Source: Allacma fusca
Lineage: Eukaryota > Arthropoda > Collembola > Symphypleona > Sminthuridae
Direction of reading: 5' to 3'
Assembly (NCBI GenBank): GCA_947179485.1
Contig: OX359246.1
Span: 22,258,001-22,322,000 of the forward strand
DNA: 64,000 nt
Shown here: piece by piece, positions 12,706 to 27,098 of the stretch
Numbering within the stretch: position 1 is the first letter of the stretch
How the letters are laid out: each line of letters opens with the position of its first letter
Notes under the pieces: generated by a model
What the model was told of the DNA's origin: nothing
The model's database searches: none
What the model saw: only the letters and a program-made list of their open reading frames with translations
Made by a program: the position numbers and the translations under genes

Positions 12706-13965
12706 TAGAATTATTTTTTATGAGGGTTGGAATTCTTGGGAAATATTTGAGAAATATTTGAATAAATGTGTTTGACCAGGTATGTTATTTTACATACATA
12801 CATGGGGCTTTATAGAAAAAGTGTCTTGGAGAGAAAATGCTATGCTACACTGCTGGATGGATCATGTATGTATGTATATGTATGTAATTATATGGGGAGA
12901 GAATTATCTGTGTCAGGGCTCAGGAGTAATATTAATGGGGGGAGGGAATACCTCGAGGGAGGAGGGGGAGGTCCATGTAAGGCTCTAGAATAAAGAGGGA
13001 CATGGTACAGCATTAATGGAGGAGACACGGGACACGTCGAATTGTAAATATGACACATGGAATTCGATATTGGCATCGATATCTCATCAACTTGCATTGG
13101 TATTCTGGGACAGGCCTTGTGTGCATATAGGACGGGAATCTCATGGGACAATCCCAATCTCAATAAATGACAATACAGAGCGAGCCTTTGACATGTTAAA
13201 AGTGCAGCGGACATATGTATGTAAGTATGTACTAATGCATGTATAAGTACAGTGCAGTCCTATATCACAGCACCTTATAATCTCCTGGAAATTGAGTGCA
13301 TACGATGCATCTTCAATTCTTGATGGAAATGCATTTCCCTGGAGTTTATAATGTATGCAGATATGGGGCTGGGGATATATGTACAGATAGGCATAGAAGT
13401 GATTGTCATGTGATATAATGAGTAAGGGCCGACATTTAAATTTGAGTTTGCCTTTGACATGGGAAATGTATACAAGACACGTTGGACGCGTGCAGTCGCT
13501 TATTATAATTCCGCCTCTTTCCCTTTCATCTCTCAGACAAAACCATTGGAACTGAAAGAGGCGGACGGGCTTCAAGGAGGTGGAATATATTTCCATTCAA
13601 TTTCAAATTAAACCACTATACTTTTTCCTATTTCTACCAACCCGGTTTTTATCTCCCGATATTAAAGATGGATTACGTTTTTTTCTGTCTCTTTTGCTCT
13701 GGCTATGGCTCTGGCTCTATCTAAGTCCCATCATCCACTGTGCTATGACACTCTTTTACCACACAGTCACATGAGGGAAGAGGAGCACATTAGAGTCGCT
13801 CCATCGTGCCTATTTAAAATCGAACCTATTTAAAGGGGATCCTCTCCAAAGGGTGGGAGATTGATAACTTCATGGAGACATTCCTCCCTGGAATCTCCAT
13901 TTCGTATCTCAATATTCCCAGGACTCGGTCCTTATTTCATTGAAATGCCGAGACTTTTGGGGAGT
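12706..13965. other. Intergenic, solo left end, G-rich tract
   Basis: A left terminus (TACAGTGCAGTCCTATATCA) lies at 13248 with no clear partner. A G-rich tract lies at 12937-12972. The 151-codon minus frame at 13141-13596 reads through that terminus and simple repeats and is not called. Confidence 0.45.
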
Positions 13966-14068
13966 ATGCAGTCGGCTCTGAGTAGAAAACACGTATTTTT
14001 TGAATATTACTGGATGATAATTTCCTTTTGAGGGAAATTAACAGCGCGGGGGTGAATTGTAGATTTAT

Positions 14069-14885
14069 CACATTGGTAAATTATGATTGTGGTAAATAGT
14101 GAAAAAGTTATCCTTGTGGTACATACTGGAATTGTTACCATTGTGGTAAATACAGGAAAAGTTACCATTGCGGTAAATACAGGAAAATTTACCGTTATGG
14201 TAATTACAGGTAAAGTTACCATTGTGGTAATTACAGGTAAAGTTACCATTATGGTAAATACAGGACAAGTTACCACTATGGTAATTACAGGTAAAGTTAC
14301 CATTGTGGTAAAAGCAGAGAAGTTACCGTTATGATAATTACAAGAAACGTTAGCATTGTGGTAAATACAGGAGTAATTACCATTGTTAAAGGTACAAGTA
14401 AAGTTACCTTTGTGGTAACAACAGGTAAAATTACCATTGTTAAAGATACAAGTAAAGTTACCTTTGTGGTAACTACAGGTAAAATTACCATTGTTAAAGA
14501 TACAAGTAAAGTTACCTTTGTGGTAACTACAGGTAAAATTACCATTGGGGTAAATACAGGCAAAGTTACCATTGGGGTAAATACAGGTAAAGTTACCATT
14601 ATGGTAAATACAGGTAAAGTTACCATTATGGTAAATACAGTTAAAGTTACCATTATGGTAAATACAGTTAAAGTTACCATTGGGGTAAATACAAGAAAAG
14701 TTACCATTGTGGTAAATACAAATAAAGTTACCATTGTGGTAAATATAGGTGAAGTTACCATTAAGTAAATTATAGAAAAGTTACCATTGCAGTAATTTCT
14801 AGAAAAGTCACTATTACGTTAAATTGTAGAAAAGTCACTATTACGTTAAATTGTAGAAAAGTTACCATTACGTTAACTCCTGTTA
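14069..14885. repeat. 27-bp minisatellite, about 30 units
   Basis: The unit is typified by TACAGGTAAAGTTACCATTA then TGGTAAA, an imperfect palindrome of TTACC and GGTAA half-sites. From about 14360 to 14540 a doubled 54-bp unit, marked by GTTAAAGATACAAG, occurs three times. A left-like terminus (TGCAGTCGGCTCTGAG) lies upstream near 13967; no right end was found. Because the period is a multiple of 3, it gives false reading frames on both strands with 9-residue repeats. Confidence 0.95.
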
Positions 14886-15442
14886 AAAAATTACTATTCC
14901 TGTAACTGAATTAAGCCTGAACCCGAAACAAACACAAATTAGTATTTCTGCCTACGAATCAAGTAGCATACAGTAATTTGTAAGATCCCTCATAAGATAA
15001 TAGAAAACAACAATAAGTTAACTAACAGTCCTTGCTCTTTCCCTCTTGAAAAAACCCCAGCGTTTAGTTTCTTGTATTTCCCTATATCTATAATGTCATC
15101 TCCACTCTCCACTGCTCCTCTCCTACACCCTCCATATAACTATCTCAACCCCAAGAATCTATACAATGATATTGATGTAAGTTGCTGAGGGAGCTGACAC
15201 AGGCCCAGTTATCATGCAAGATGAGGCACACAGCCTGACAAATCAATCAAATGACCCCTAAAACTTGACATTCGACTATTGGGGACAAGTGACAGCTTTA
15301 CGATTCTTATCCAACCTTTTTACCACATACAATCATATAACTTACGCACGAACCTCTCAACCTGGACTCAAGTCAAACTTCTCGTAGTTTTTATATGCAA
15401 ATATATCGTCAATCAAAGGAACGATAATGGAGCAACTCTTCT

Positions 15443-15605
15443 TACAGTCCACTCCCTTTATAAGGAACTGTCCCCATCACCTCCACATATACATACATAC
15501 ATACAAACCCCAGGAATTTTTCCTACCTTCCCCTTTACCCCATGTTAATTTCACCTAAGAATATAATCCAACCGTCAAAGGGATCTATAAACAGAGTCTA
15601 CTGTA
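15443..15605. mobile_element. CAGT...ACTG inverted-repeat element, about 163 bp
   Basis: The left end is TACAGTCCACTCCCTTTATA and the right end is ATAAACAGAGTCTACTGTA. The right end reverse-complements to TACAGTAGACTCTGTTTAT, a good match to the left. This is one of the clearest paired copies. It has no coding capacity. Confidence 0.6.
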
Positions 15606-18010
15606 AACAAACGTCAATCATCATGTACATATAGGATTTTGATACCCTGTCAAAGTCTTTTGGACTCTTATCAACCGACAATTTATTCCTTTCAATTTCT
15701 CAGGGATTTCCGTCCCAAGGAGATAGAAATGTCCTTTGGGTCAGACAATTGTCCCGCTTATTTACAAATAGACTCTCACTATCACGGACCCCCTCCACAA
15801 GAATAGATTTCACAGGGAAAAATATATTCATACTTTTGTATTTACCAAAATTTTATTACCCATTCATATTTGACAATTTGTTCAAAATTTTAATGGTATT
15901 TTCTTCAAGGCACTCTGTCATAACACAGAGCTGACTGTACCTAAAAATCTTTTTTAATACAAATAAATGGACCCACGTGCGTCCGACCCTTCAATTGATC
16001 TCAAAGGAACCGATCATGAGAAATGATGAGGTGACTGAGAAAACTTGTTATTTCTCTCTTGCTTTTGAACCAGATGATAAAATCGCCTGGGACTGAACAT
16101 TCTGACAATGCTATGGGATTTTTGTATCTACAGGACTGTATATTACTAACAGGCTACGCAGGGATTCTGTATACAATTACAATTAACAATAATGAGCCTA
16201 TGCTATAGTGAGTCCTGCAGAGTGATTCATAATTAATTACTGATTGATATTTTGCTGAGTTTTCAAAGCTCAGGATAAAATTGTAACTGGATATTTGTAA
16301 CAAATGGAAAAATCCGGATTGGATTTCATTCTAAAAAAAATTTTCCCTTACGGTTCTCGCTTTCATCATCATGTGTCAGTAATTTGTAGAACTTGATTTG
16401 GGATACAAGGACAGTATCTGTGAGTGTGTGTGTGTGAGTTTTGGGAGGTTAAAAGTTGAGTGAATTGTTGAGTCAGTTGGAGCTCGGATGTCATGTTTTG
16501 AGAGTGGAAGAGGATTGAGCAAATAAAAAAAAGACCTGACCCGAAACTAAAGACAAATATTGTCTTTTCCCAACCTGATCCATAAATCTAAGGTTGACTG
16601 ACATTATAAGAAAATAAATAAAGTGATATGACTCCCTTGCTTTTTTCCGCTTGGTTATGGGCTCTGTGTGTAAAAACGAAATCTGAGATTACAATAACAG
16701 TCGGGCTTCTTCAGACATGATGGGTAGAGTTGACTCTCTTTATAAAAGATCTCCGAAAATTTAAGAATTGTCTACCAGGATTGTCGGAACAAAATTTTTC
16801 AGGAGAATTGCCATTGGAATTTAATAAGAGAAATTTTAACTGGATAAAAAATTAACATTTTCGCATGTCAGAGAAAATTTTCGTGGGGTAATTTCTGGAG
16901 GAAAATTTTTATTTGGTAATTGACGGAAGCTTGAAAATTTTACGTAATTTTTCCCAAAGGAAAAAAAAGCATCTCTTCCCCGTCACTTTATATTACTCAC
17001 GTACTTTAGATTCTGAGAAAAATCCCAAAGAAAACAATTTTCCAAGGTCGAGTCAAACTTCCTAAAATCTCACATTCTCACAAAGTAACATTTTATTTCG
17101 GAACTTACTTCCAGGATAACAAACGCTTTTACGCTGATATGGTCCCAATTTTCTCCAAGGTTTCTGTTATCATATCTTTTTCCCTATGGTCTTGAAAAAT
17201 GCCACACGACAAAGGTCCTACTTTTTTCGGGAGATTGTCCCATTCAAAAACAATAGTAGTGCATGTTGATTTTAACGTTACTTTTGTTTATACAGAGATT
17301 TATCAATTTTTTTCCCTTCGGACAGATTACACAAACAAGTGTAAGAAATCGGGTAATCTGTAAACTCAGAGATAAAATACGACTTTCCCATTAGACACAA
17401 ATGCAGGGCTTTTAAATTTTCAATCCAGTCCCATGGTTTTATCATGTGTGAAAATCCATAAAAGGATATCAAGTTCCATTTGGCCCTTTACAACAGATAT
17501 CCGAATCACCCTTCAAATATATAGTTCCATCGAGCTAATCCTCAAGGATTGTTTTTCCTCTATCGGTATTTTAGCAAGGATATTATTTCCTGACAATGAG
17601 TGACAATATGTATGTATAAATATCTTCCATACGAGTATTTACATTTAGTCTTCGAAGTAGGAATTCTGAGTGAGCAGAGAGATTATAGAAATTCAGGGCA
17701 TTTGTCATACGTCAGCAAAATGAACAGTTGGCTTTGAAATACGAATTGGCTCTTTTAACAGTACTCTTGGTTTTGGTACAGTTCAAACGACAATAATTAT
17801 TGTTATTCCGTACATATGGGAATTACAGGATTTTTTGTATGTCGGTACGTCCAATTGGGCTGAGATGGGATGAACAAAGAGGGAATTACTAATGAGTCAT
17901 TTTCCGCTCATAAATAAACAGAGAATTGTAACCGGGGATGATTGCATGGAAATGAGCTTCAAAATAGGCTCAGTGACTCGGGGAAAAATTGTCTTTGTAG
18001 AAATGTATAG
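15606..18010. other. Intergenic, no gene seen
   Basis: Only short, unremarkable open frames and scattered homopolymers are present. Nothing could be assigned. Confidence 0.5.
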
Positions 18011-18333
18011 TACAGTAGGCTCGTGCTATTAGGGACGCTTTTATAACTGTATGGTTGTATAAATTAACATTGTGGTGAATGACAAAAATTAACATTGTGG
18101 TAAACGACAAAACCTAACATTGTGGTAAATGACAAAAATTAACATTGTGGTAAACGACAAAAATTAACATTGTAGTAAACGACAAAAAGTACCCGTTGCC
18201 TTAGATGGCAAAAAACAAACGTTACATCAAATCCTACAAAATTCCCAATTGAACAAAATTTTTTAAAAAATTTCCCTTCCCTGGAGAAAGTCCTTATTTT
18301 AAAGGGAGTCTCCCAAAAACAGACTACACTGTA
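18011..18333. mobile_element. CAGT...ACTG element with a short (5-6 unit) array
   Basis: TACAGTAGGCTCGTGCTATT opens and ACAGACTACACTGTA closes, TA-flanked, about 323 bp. The interior starts with the array at 18056-18195. It looks like an early stage of array expansion compared with the copies at 25 and 38 kb. Confidence 0.5.
18056..18195. repeat. 25-bp minisatellite, 5-6 units
   Basis: The unit is ATTAACATTGTGGTAAATGA plus CAAAA. It has the same ATTGTGGTAAA core as the 14-kb array and the single unit at 42661. Confidence 0.95.
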
Positions 18334-21006
18334 GCTTAATTTTGACAGAGCTATTCCCAAGCTCCCTGAAATTTCAATAAGTGCTTGTATACTTAAACAT
18401 GGGAGGAAATTATTAAAATGCAAATATCCCCCCACAAACAGACACACACATGAGTTTGTTTACACTCAATGAACATTTACAAACACAGGATTTACAGAGT
18501 CCCTTTGAGTCCTTGCCGACAATCTTTATATTTCCCGTCCCAAAAATATCTTCCCGTATTTTTTTTCTTAATAATTATCCAAGAAAAAAATCCCTTCCAG
18601 GCGGCATTTTCCAACATTTTTGTTAACTCTAGATATGACATGTACGTATACGTGTATTTAGAATGTACAAAAAAAAAACCCTGGACACGTTTGAAGGCCT
18701 AATCACAATCCAGAGCCCAGGATTTGAGGAACGTATACAAAGGGACAGGGAATCTTGCGGCCATAACCCTTTGATAGAGATTAGTCACTTGTGATGACAA
18801 CAGATTTCAAATTGCTCCAGAAATAACTCTGCACATTTTCAATACTCAACTTTTTCTCAACTTTTATTATGCCTTTGATTTTTTTTAACTTCCTTATTTT
18901 TGTCTGCATTTCCATACAAATATCCCATGTTATGAGCATAGGGACAAGCTTTTAATTCAAAAGACAAAACTCCATGTATTTCCCCATAAGACTTGTACAG
19001 AGCAATTTGTCCCACTTATGAGGGTACGATCCATTGAGGGGTATTTCAAGAGGACAGTGATTTTCTGACTTGACAAGACCCACACGACCCCCAGCATTTA
19101 CAAAACCTTTATTGTCACTGGACAAAAAGAGTCCTTTGAATAAAGCCATCTGCAGGAATTTCCCAATGGGAAAAGTATCAATGCTGACAAAATTACCACA
19201 CACACACCTTCCCACAATGTACTTTTCAATTTGAATGCTCACACTTGATTCTGAGGCTCATTACAAGCTTCCCTAAAATTATCAACACCTGGAGTGTCCT
19301 CTGGGACTGACTCAAATGTAGCAGGGCCATCCTTTTATAACGGACCTCTTTATATATTAAATGCACTAAAAGCTCCTTCACCTGTTCCTAGGAAAAAAAA
19401 TAGTTTAGGAAAAAAATTGTAGATTTTTATAAAAAAAAAAGTTAGGAAAATACGAAAGCAGTTAAAAAAGTTACTTTTCCTCTGGGATTAATTCCAATTA
19501 GGATTCCAGGTCTGGGGGAAATCCTGATTAAATGATACGCTGGAAGTTTGTAAATCAGCGTATATTTAATCCCATGTTTAATTTCCTTTGGCCGATTCCA
19601 TCCCTCAGTCCAGGATGGGTTTATTGTCGGCCGCCTGCTGACTCCAAAATCAACTTTTCCTTTTGGACAAGTTTTATTGCTCAATAATTTACGTGGAGAG
19701 TTAATACGTTTTCCTCATCATCCACTCATCCACTCTAACATGGAGACTTACACAAATCCCGAGGCTCCGCGAGACTACCCAAAAAGCTTTTTTTATAAAG
19801 CGTATATGCACAACAGACTCTTGCTTTATTTATGTATAAATAGAAAATTAACCCCATAACTCATTACCTTGTAAGGTTTTAAGGGCTAAGTATTTATTTT
19901 CGAAAGAATTTAAACACACGAGCCCTATCTCAAGCTTTGTTTATATTTTCTATAATATCCCACCTATCTTATTACTTACAAATACGTAAGCCACAATGAA
20001 CATTATTTACTCAAGTAATTCCAATAATTTTGGAACAAACCATAAAATTATGCAAGAGACAGAACCCGTCTCCTCAAATGTTTCCTTCCCATATTTACAG
20101 TCACATTTTTAAATACAAGAGGGTTCCTTAAAAGTAAATCAATTTGTCAAGGGATTCTTTCTGGGGCTAAAATAACCTCTGGGGTAAGGTGAGACAAATC
20201 CACGTTTAATTAACGTTACGTTTATTGTAAATTCCTATCTCACTATAAATTTAGTAACTATTACCAATGCTATATGAACCATACTGGAGAGATAAAAATT
20301 TTTCAGAGAGTATTTACAGGCAAGGAAAAAAAATCTTTTTTTCTCATTTCAAATTCAGGCTGTTTGGTAAAAGGTCGAGACCTTTGGGATTAATTGAACG
20401 GGGCCTTATGTAAGTTAAATTTTTTGGGCTGGCCAAAGTTTACTTATAGGAAGGTCAACTGAATTTATTTAGTGTGTTCTTTCGGATCTATGAATGCTCC
20501 ACCGCCCATCTACTCCTCGCTCCGTGGGCAGTAAAACTACCGAATAACAATAGCCTATTAACCTGTAAATAATAGAAGGGGTAATATAATCTTAGGATTT
20601 CCGAACACTTGAATAAATTGCATTTGGAGGTAGATATGTGTCTGCGTCTGTGTATGCTTGCATTGATAGACAGATACATATATATTTTCTTAATATTTTT
20701 TCCCCTCATCTATATCTATACTGTAGATATATCCTCAACCCTTCATCATCATAATTTTTATCAGTTTCTTCTCCAGCTGTTGCCCCTTATTTAATGCTCC
20801 ATGCCACATCCCCATTGTTGGTTTTCCTAACTTGCCCTCCGCTCTTTTCCCTCACTTATTGAAAAATAGCGGGGTTCCTGGCCCAGGAATTTTGAGCGCG
20901 TGTGCAAGGAACGATCTCCCCAGCCCTAGCCCTTGCCAAGGGATAGGCTCCGCTGAGCTTTTAATTTTTTACCGAGACTTAATGACATTTTACAAAATCA
21001 TATTTA
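18334..21006. other. Intergenic, no gene seen
   Basis: A fragment near 19330 (TTATAACGGACCTCTTTATA) resembles subterminal element sequence. No paired ends or gene were found. Confidence 0.45.
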
Positions 21007-21153
21007 TACAGTCCCCTCCCTCTATCACATACACTTCCTCCCAAAGAAATTCAAAGGCTTCAAATAATTATGATATTTGCGTTATGTTTCTAGCTCTAGT
21101 CAAAACAACCGGGTAATTTCCGAGGGGAGTTCTTTTACCTATAACGGACTGTA
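21007..21153. mobile_element. CAGT...ACTG inverted-repeat element, about 147 bp
   Basis: TACAGTCCCCTCCCTCTATC opens and TTTTACCTATAACGGACTGTA closes, TA-flanked. There is no coding capacity. Confidence 0.5.
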
Positions 21154-24100
21154 TCAAGCCTACATATTCATTACCTTAAACAAATATTATTCAAATACCC
21201 AGCTGTCCCCGCAGCTCCTCTCCATTTACTTGACAGGGTATCCTTTACTTTTTTTCAGAGCCATTTTAAAATTTTATGGAAGAGCAGAGCTGATTGCATT
21301 CATATGTATGTGTACATAATTATTGCTAACGGAGATGCTAACAGCCCTTGTAAAAAGAGTCGACTGTATTTATCAGCGTGGAAAGTTGAAGGACTTGCGT
21401 GAGAGCTTTTGAGGTGCCGTAATGATATGCATAGGCCGAAACCTTAGATTTTATGACCCAATTAGCTGGAGTATTTAAACTCCGCTCACAACAGAGTGGT
21501 TCAAGGGAAGAGGAGATTGAGGAGTGTTTTGTCAATAGACTTTCAAATGCGGGCTGTAAGTATGTAATTATATAATTATAAGTACATAGATACATGTACA
21601 ATGTCCCTTAAGAGTTATACTCAACCCCACCTTGCATACCAGGGACCGTCCAAAATCCAAGCATTGTACTTCCCCACTCTTTTAGTTTCATATTGAAAGC
21701 TCGTTAAACAGAGAAAATGCAGTTTTTGTTATGGAAATGTTTTTGTTGAAATTTATACTCCGGGAGTTATAGTATTTACGCTCCTTTGAATATAAATAGT
21801 ATGAGCATATTCTGTAATGGTCCAAGCTATAGTGTATGTTAAGTAGTATAAAAACTCATCAGGGAGGGTTACAATCATAAATAAAAGTTGGAGCCAAATT
21901 AAGAGCCTTTGAAATAAATCTCATATGTGAGGAGCTGATACAATTTGTTTTGTGTGATAGGGTCCAAATAGGTACATGTATGATTTTGACAGAGGATTCA
22001 GCTGCGCTCCTGTTATAAAAAAAAAGTGTTTATTGTATAGTGAGAGTCGACTGTATATTTACAACGAGAGGGATATATTCCTACTTTTATTTCCTTAGAA
22101 TATACTTCTAGGGATAAGTCTGAGTCAGATCGCTGTTGAAGGATAAATGACATAGTAAAAGCGTTCAAGTGCATTGTTCAGCCCTAGGTCTCAATTTATT
22201 CCTTTTATGAGGGATCAAGAAGGACAATTATGTAACACAGTGTCAGGGTGAGGTTGTAAAGTAGTTCAAAGTCTGAAACCTAAAAGTGACGAGTGTTTCC
22301 ACGGAAAGTGGAAGATTAGTCATATAGGAAGGTTGTAAAAGGTGCTATTAAAACCCAGTCATAAACTTGAATGGGGCACAACCATGGAATCCCAGACAGG
22401 AATTAAAGACACAACAAAATATCACACAGGGAGACACAGTCATGGAGACCTGATGAACGCAAGGGGGGAATGAGTGAGGTGGGTAGAGAGTACAGTGAGA
22501 TGTAGTTGAGATATCTACACTTTTAATTTTTACGAACATTCAATTTTTTAATACAAATTCCATTTGAAATTTTCTATTAAATGTGTACCCTCGACTGTAA
22601 TAATTATAACCGCTGGATTTTTAGTACATTTTCCATGTGATAAACAGATCATATAAAAATCTTTTAAATAATGCCAGTGATGACATCTTCCTTGTACAAG
22701 TGCTATTAAGGCTTAAGGGCTGCTGTCGAAAGAGAGTCGACTGTATTATCCCATATAACAGTATCTCATTACAAGAGTCAAGATTCGCAGATTTTACTCT
22801 TCTCGTATAATCAACGAAGATGAGATCCTCGTCGTGTGGAAGGAACCTACCTCCAGGATTAGGTCTTTGAAAGCACACTACTGTCATAAACAAAATAGGG
22901 TCAAGTGGCCATAAATGTTTGAAGTGCAGCTTTTGTATAGGCAAAAGCCCAATGAACTTCAAAGGAACAGTGTCTATTTCTGTTGGGATCATTCCAGTGT
23001 CAGTAAAATAAGAAGCTCCGTAGAAATCCTTGAAATTCCGAATACATGCGAAATTTCCAATTTACAGTAGCAGTATTAATGCACTATGAATCGTTAAATG
23101 CTTATGAAAAAGGATTTAATCCTTTTTGTAGGTATTAACGTGATATTTGTAAATTAAAATTAGAGGGGAAAGTATCTATGTATATGATCGGGGATTATTA
23201 CAACTGTACTTGGAATTTATTCGAATCAAAAGATCGTAGGAAGAAACAAATCTAGCTGAACCAAGCTTGGTCAGAAACCAAACGCAGAATGATCCTTAAC
23301 AATTATCTCCTTTATGGAAAGATCACGTTTTGTATTGTTAGCATTGCTTAACTAGAAGTTATAATTTCCAGAATTGTTCCAGAGAACATACAAATGTTCT
23401 ACACAGGACCTAAAATATTTTGTCTTTAAAATGCAGACCCTCCAGTTCTCAAGGGACTCGTTAGGATTGGAGCTCACATTGTACAAATAGCTTCCGTAAA
23501 GTATAAAGCGCTAAATACAAATTGTTTGTACTTTTGTCCTGCTGTTGGAGTAAATAGCACTCAAAGACATCCAGCTTTTAAAATTTGAGCATTCCGAAGC
23601 ATTATTGTTTCGTCGGGGTTTGAATTTATGGGGAACATTTGTTACCCTAAATATGTGGTTTTTTTCTCCCTTTGTGGACAATAATTTGATTCCCTGTTAA
23701 CATTCATACAGAGAGAGAGAGAGAGAGAGATGAGATGCTTAAGATGCTTAATCCTTGTATTTGAGATTCATTGGGTTTTTGTAAAGATGTTGGGATGAGC
23801 ACGTGTTATGGGTTTTGAGGCGGATGAAGTCGTTCCGGCAGAGGAATTAAATTCTCATAAAATGATCAAGTGAGGAGTGTGGGGTTCGTAAATCATTGGG
23901 ATTTCTACAAATGACCCTTAAAAGGCAATTATGTAGTAATTTATGCCAAATTTTTTATTTCCCTTGCTTCTCTTCCAAGAGATGGGTTTACAGGCCGGAG
24001 TTGCTTTATACAGAGGCAGTTCATTATAACCTTCTCAGCATAGAGCCATTCCTTTACAGGAGTCTAAATATCCTCACAAAAATCCACCTTTTAAAACAAT

Positions 24101-25058
24101 GGTAATTTCCCCCACAATGATAATTCCCTGCATTTAAATCCTGGCGCTCTCACATATCCGAAGCTCACTGCATTATAAATTGCCCATAGCTGATCGTAAC
24201 TTTGATTTCATTTTCCTCAGGAGTGGATGATGGTCCAAGTATGGCCATTAGGCATATAGTGTGGAGAATTTAAGAGATTCTCCACAAGCTGGCCCCGCCA
24301 TGATTTAATGCCCAAATGTATTTATTATTTAGCACTTTTTCAGCCCTTCCTATGCACAGGGGCATCTGGATGTTGCAGGCCCCTGGGAAAGGCTCTCAAT
24401 TGGGGCACTCTGAGAAATATATTTAACACCTATTTTTTAGCTTCAAAATCCTTACAAATTGTCTCAGTGGAATTTGCGAGACTGTATAGGAGTGCCCTTA
24501 TAGTAAGAATTCTCTGTATTTGGATAATATGTGTGCACAGAGCTTGTGTGTGTGTGTGTGTGTGTGTGCATAAAAAACAATTGGAAACATCTGCAATAAA
24601 AGGACTGGACGTGGACGCTCAGCAGCAGTTGTTGTTATTGTAAAATAGGTGATGTAATAACTCAACAATGTGGTAACTATTTGCATTTTATTGTCCCAGT
24701 AAACATTCCTATTTTTGGTCTCGACTCCCTCTCGAGTCCTCAAAATCTTAGTTTTACAAATTCTTGGATGCTTTGGAAATTCTTGGGAAAAAGGAGCAGC
24801 AGGAGCAGTAAAGCATCCGGCCCAGCAGCAGCAGCATCAGCCTTGAACACTATCGATTTTTATGATTTGAACGGAATTTTGATCCATTGAAAAAGGGCGA
24901 TATTTTAACCGGAGGTTGCTCCATCGGCCTCTTTTCTTTCTTAGAAATTTCTTCAGGAGCTCCTTAAATGCAGCACCTCTCAAGATGCAATTCTATTGAA
25001 TTTTCCGGATCGAAATGCAACCTGGCATTTAGGGCCATTTATTTTGATATATTGTATG
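21154..25058. other. Intergenic with solo right ends and microsatellites
   Basis: Right termini ending in GAGTCGACTGTA or similar occur at 21363-21368, 22050-22055 and 22740-22745 without clear partners. Microsatellites are (GA)n at 23709-23731 and (GT)n at 24545-24568. A 123-codon minus frame (22621-22992) crosses one of the termini and is not called. Confidence 0.45.
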
Positions 25059-25632
25059 TACAGTGCGTTTTCTCTGTGGGTGCAACTCGAGTCTTTATAA
25101 TATCACGGTCTTATTAGAAATATCACTGGATTTTGAAATAGTTGTTAATTTTTGCGTTAATTGCCACAATGGTAATTTTTATTCATTTACTACAATGGTA
25201 ACTTTTACCCATTTACCCCAATAGTAATTTTTACCCATTTACCACAATAGTAATTTTTACCCATTTACCCCAATAGTAATTTTTACCCATTTACCACAAT
25301 AGTAATTTTTACCCATTTACCCCAATAGTAACTTTTACCCATTTACCCCAATAGTAATTTTTACCCATTTACCACAATAGTAATTTTTACCCATTTACCC
25401 CAATAGTAATTTTTACCCATTTACCTCAATAGTAATTTTTACCCATCTACCCCAATAGTAATTTTTACCCATTTACCCCAATGGTAATTTCTACTCATTT
25501 ACCACAATAGTAATTTTTCTCCAATTTATCCAATTTATTTTAACTAAATTTCTCACCGAAAAAAAAATTGCCCTCAAAAAAGAGTCAAAATTCCAGGTAA
25601 CCAGAGTTGCCCCCACAAAATAAAATACTGTA
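25059..25632. mobile_element. CAGT...ACTG element carrying a minisatellite
   Basis: TACAGTGCGTTTTCTCTGTG opens, followed by GGTGCAAC as in the 4007 element, and AAATACTGTA closes. The element is about 574 bp, TA-flanked, and most of the interior is the 26-bp array. The right end matches the left only over its last few bases. Confidence 0.45.
25140..25520. repeat. 26-bp minisatellite, about 14 units
   Basis: The unit is CCCATTTACCCCAATAGTAA plus TTTTTA, the reverse orientation of the TTACC/GGTAA core. Units alternate between CCCAATAG and CACAATAG variants over part of the array. Confidence 0.95.
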
Positions 25633-27098
25633 TTTCAAACCCTCACGGACAAAATTATGTACATAGCTGGAAAACTTTGAACGTGTGAAAGTAAGGGATA
25701 TAAATAAAAGCTTTTTTTTGGGTGTGGGGCATTTGGGAAGGGAAAAATTTATTGAAATTTCCAAATAACCAGAAAATTATGATACATACAATAAATTAAA
25801 TTTTATTTTACGACCCGACGATCACTCTCTCCACTCTCCATCTTCCTTTCCCCTCCCAGCCCCACACATGCAGATACATATTTTGTATATAAAGGGAAAA
25901 TCACCCAGTATAAGAAAAAAGTGGCTTGGAGAAACAATTTGGTTTGAACACTTTTTTTTTCGCTCTACTTCATTTCCCTCTCAAAGGAGAAAAAAAAATC
26001 CTTCTCTTTTGCAAGAATCCCATGCACTATAGCAGACGTTTCCAAGGGCTTTGAATTTTCTTCCCTATTTTTTTTCTTTTGCCCTGTATTATATATGTAT
26101 ATGTAGATATCGACGAGAGTGGGGAAAAAAGGTCGGGGCATAAAAAACATTTGCTCGACCATTATATTATCATCTGACGTTCTTCCATCTCTTTTTCCAA
26201 TTCACAACATTTTATTACGGCACTTTTTCCCTCCGACCCTCCCTCATCCTCCCTCACCCGCCCTCCTATCCCTTGACTTGTAATCTCTCATCTTCCTCCT
26301 TAAACCGTAGTTTGCATTCAGGATGCTTCTGGGCCTTCTATACATATCTATCTATACAAAGTCCTGACTTGTAAAAAACCCTCAAATTTTTGAAATTTCC
26401 CCAAAAAAATTAACACTCCTTTACGTGGGAAATTCTCAAACTTTGTTAAACCCTCAGGTGGAGTTTCGCATAAGAAAACTCTACTATATTTTATTCCATA
26501 GGATATTTCATACCCAATCCAATTGCAAGTTCATTATTCCATTAGAAATAATTTTTTTTCCACAGTAATTTAAAAACAAGGGACATGTGAAAAAGGAATT
26601 TATTTCATTGACTCATTAGCCCCTGTCGTAAAATTGGATCATTGGATATACTCCAAAAAACATATGTACTTACATACAACCTTATGGCTACCATAATGAA
26701 GGTCTGGTTTTATGGAGAAACCGCTTCTTGAAGCATCAAATGAATACAAAAAAATACTAGTGCAAATGGCTTTCTGTTTTCCTGTTGAATTTTTTTTTCC
26801 TTTAAAATTTCCTCCGTACTGACTTTTGTACCCAGTGAGAAAATAATGATGGACGAGTTCCTTCCCGAAAATTGTAAAAAGGGATGTGCATGCTTAGGGG
26901 CGGGCTGTACAACAATTTCTTTTATCTCAAGAACCTCCTTTATTGTTTTAACAGAGGGATTTTCTAGTGTCTAGTTTTGCAAGACTCACTAGCACTTGTG
27001 TGTATTAAAACAATTTTTGTATTCCTAAAAACAATTATTCTCCATTTAAAAAAAAAGACTATTAAATGCATGCGAATTTCCCAGAGTTATTAAATTTG
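25633..27098. other. Intergenic, no gene seen
   Basis: Pyrimidine-rich tracts near 26220-26260 and homopolymer T/A runs are the only structure noticed. Confidence 0.5.

Noticed and set aside
13141-13596. 151-codon minus-strand frame
   Set aside because: It crosses an element left terminus and TACA-type simple repeats; no family feature is visible.
14007-14768. Valine/threonine-rich repeat proteins on both strands
   Set aside because: They are shadows of the 27-bp minisatellite; both strands are open, which is a repeat artefact.
22621-22992. 123-codon minus-strand frame
   Set aside because: It reads through a transposon terminus (GAGTCGACTGTA) and shows no domain or splice signals.
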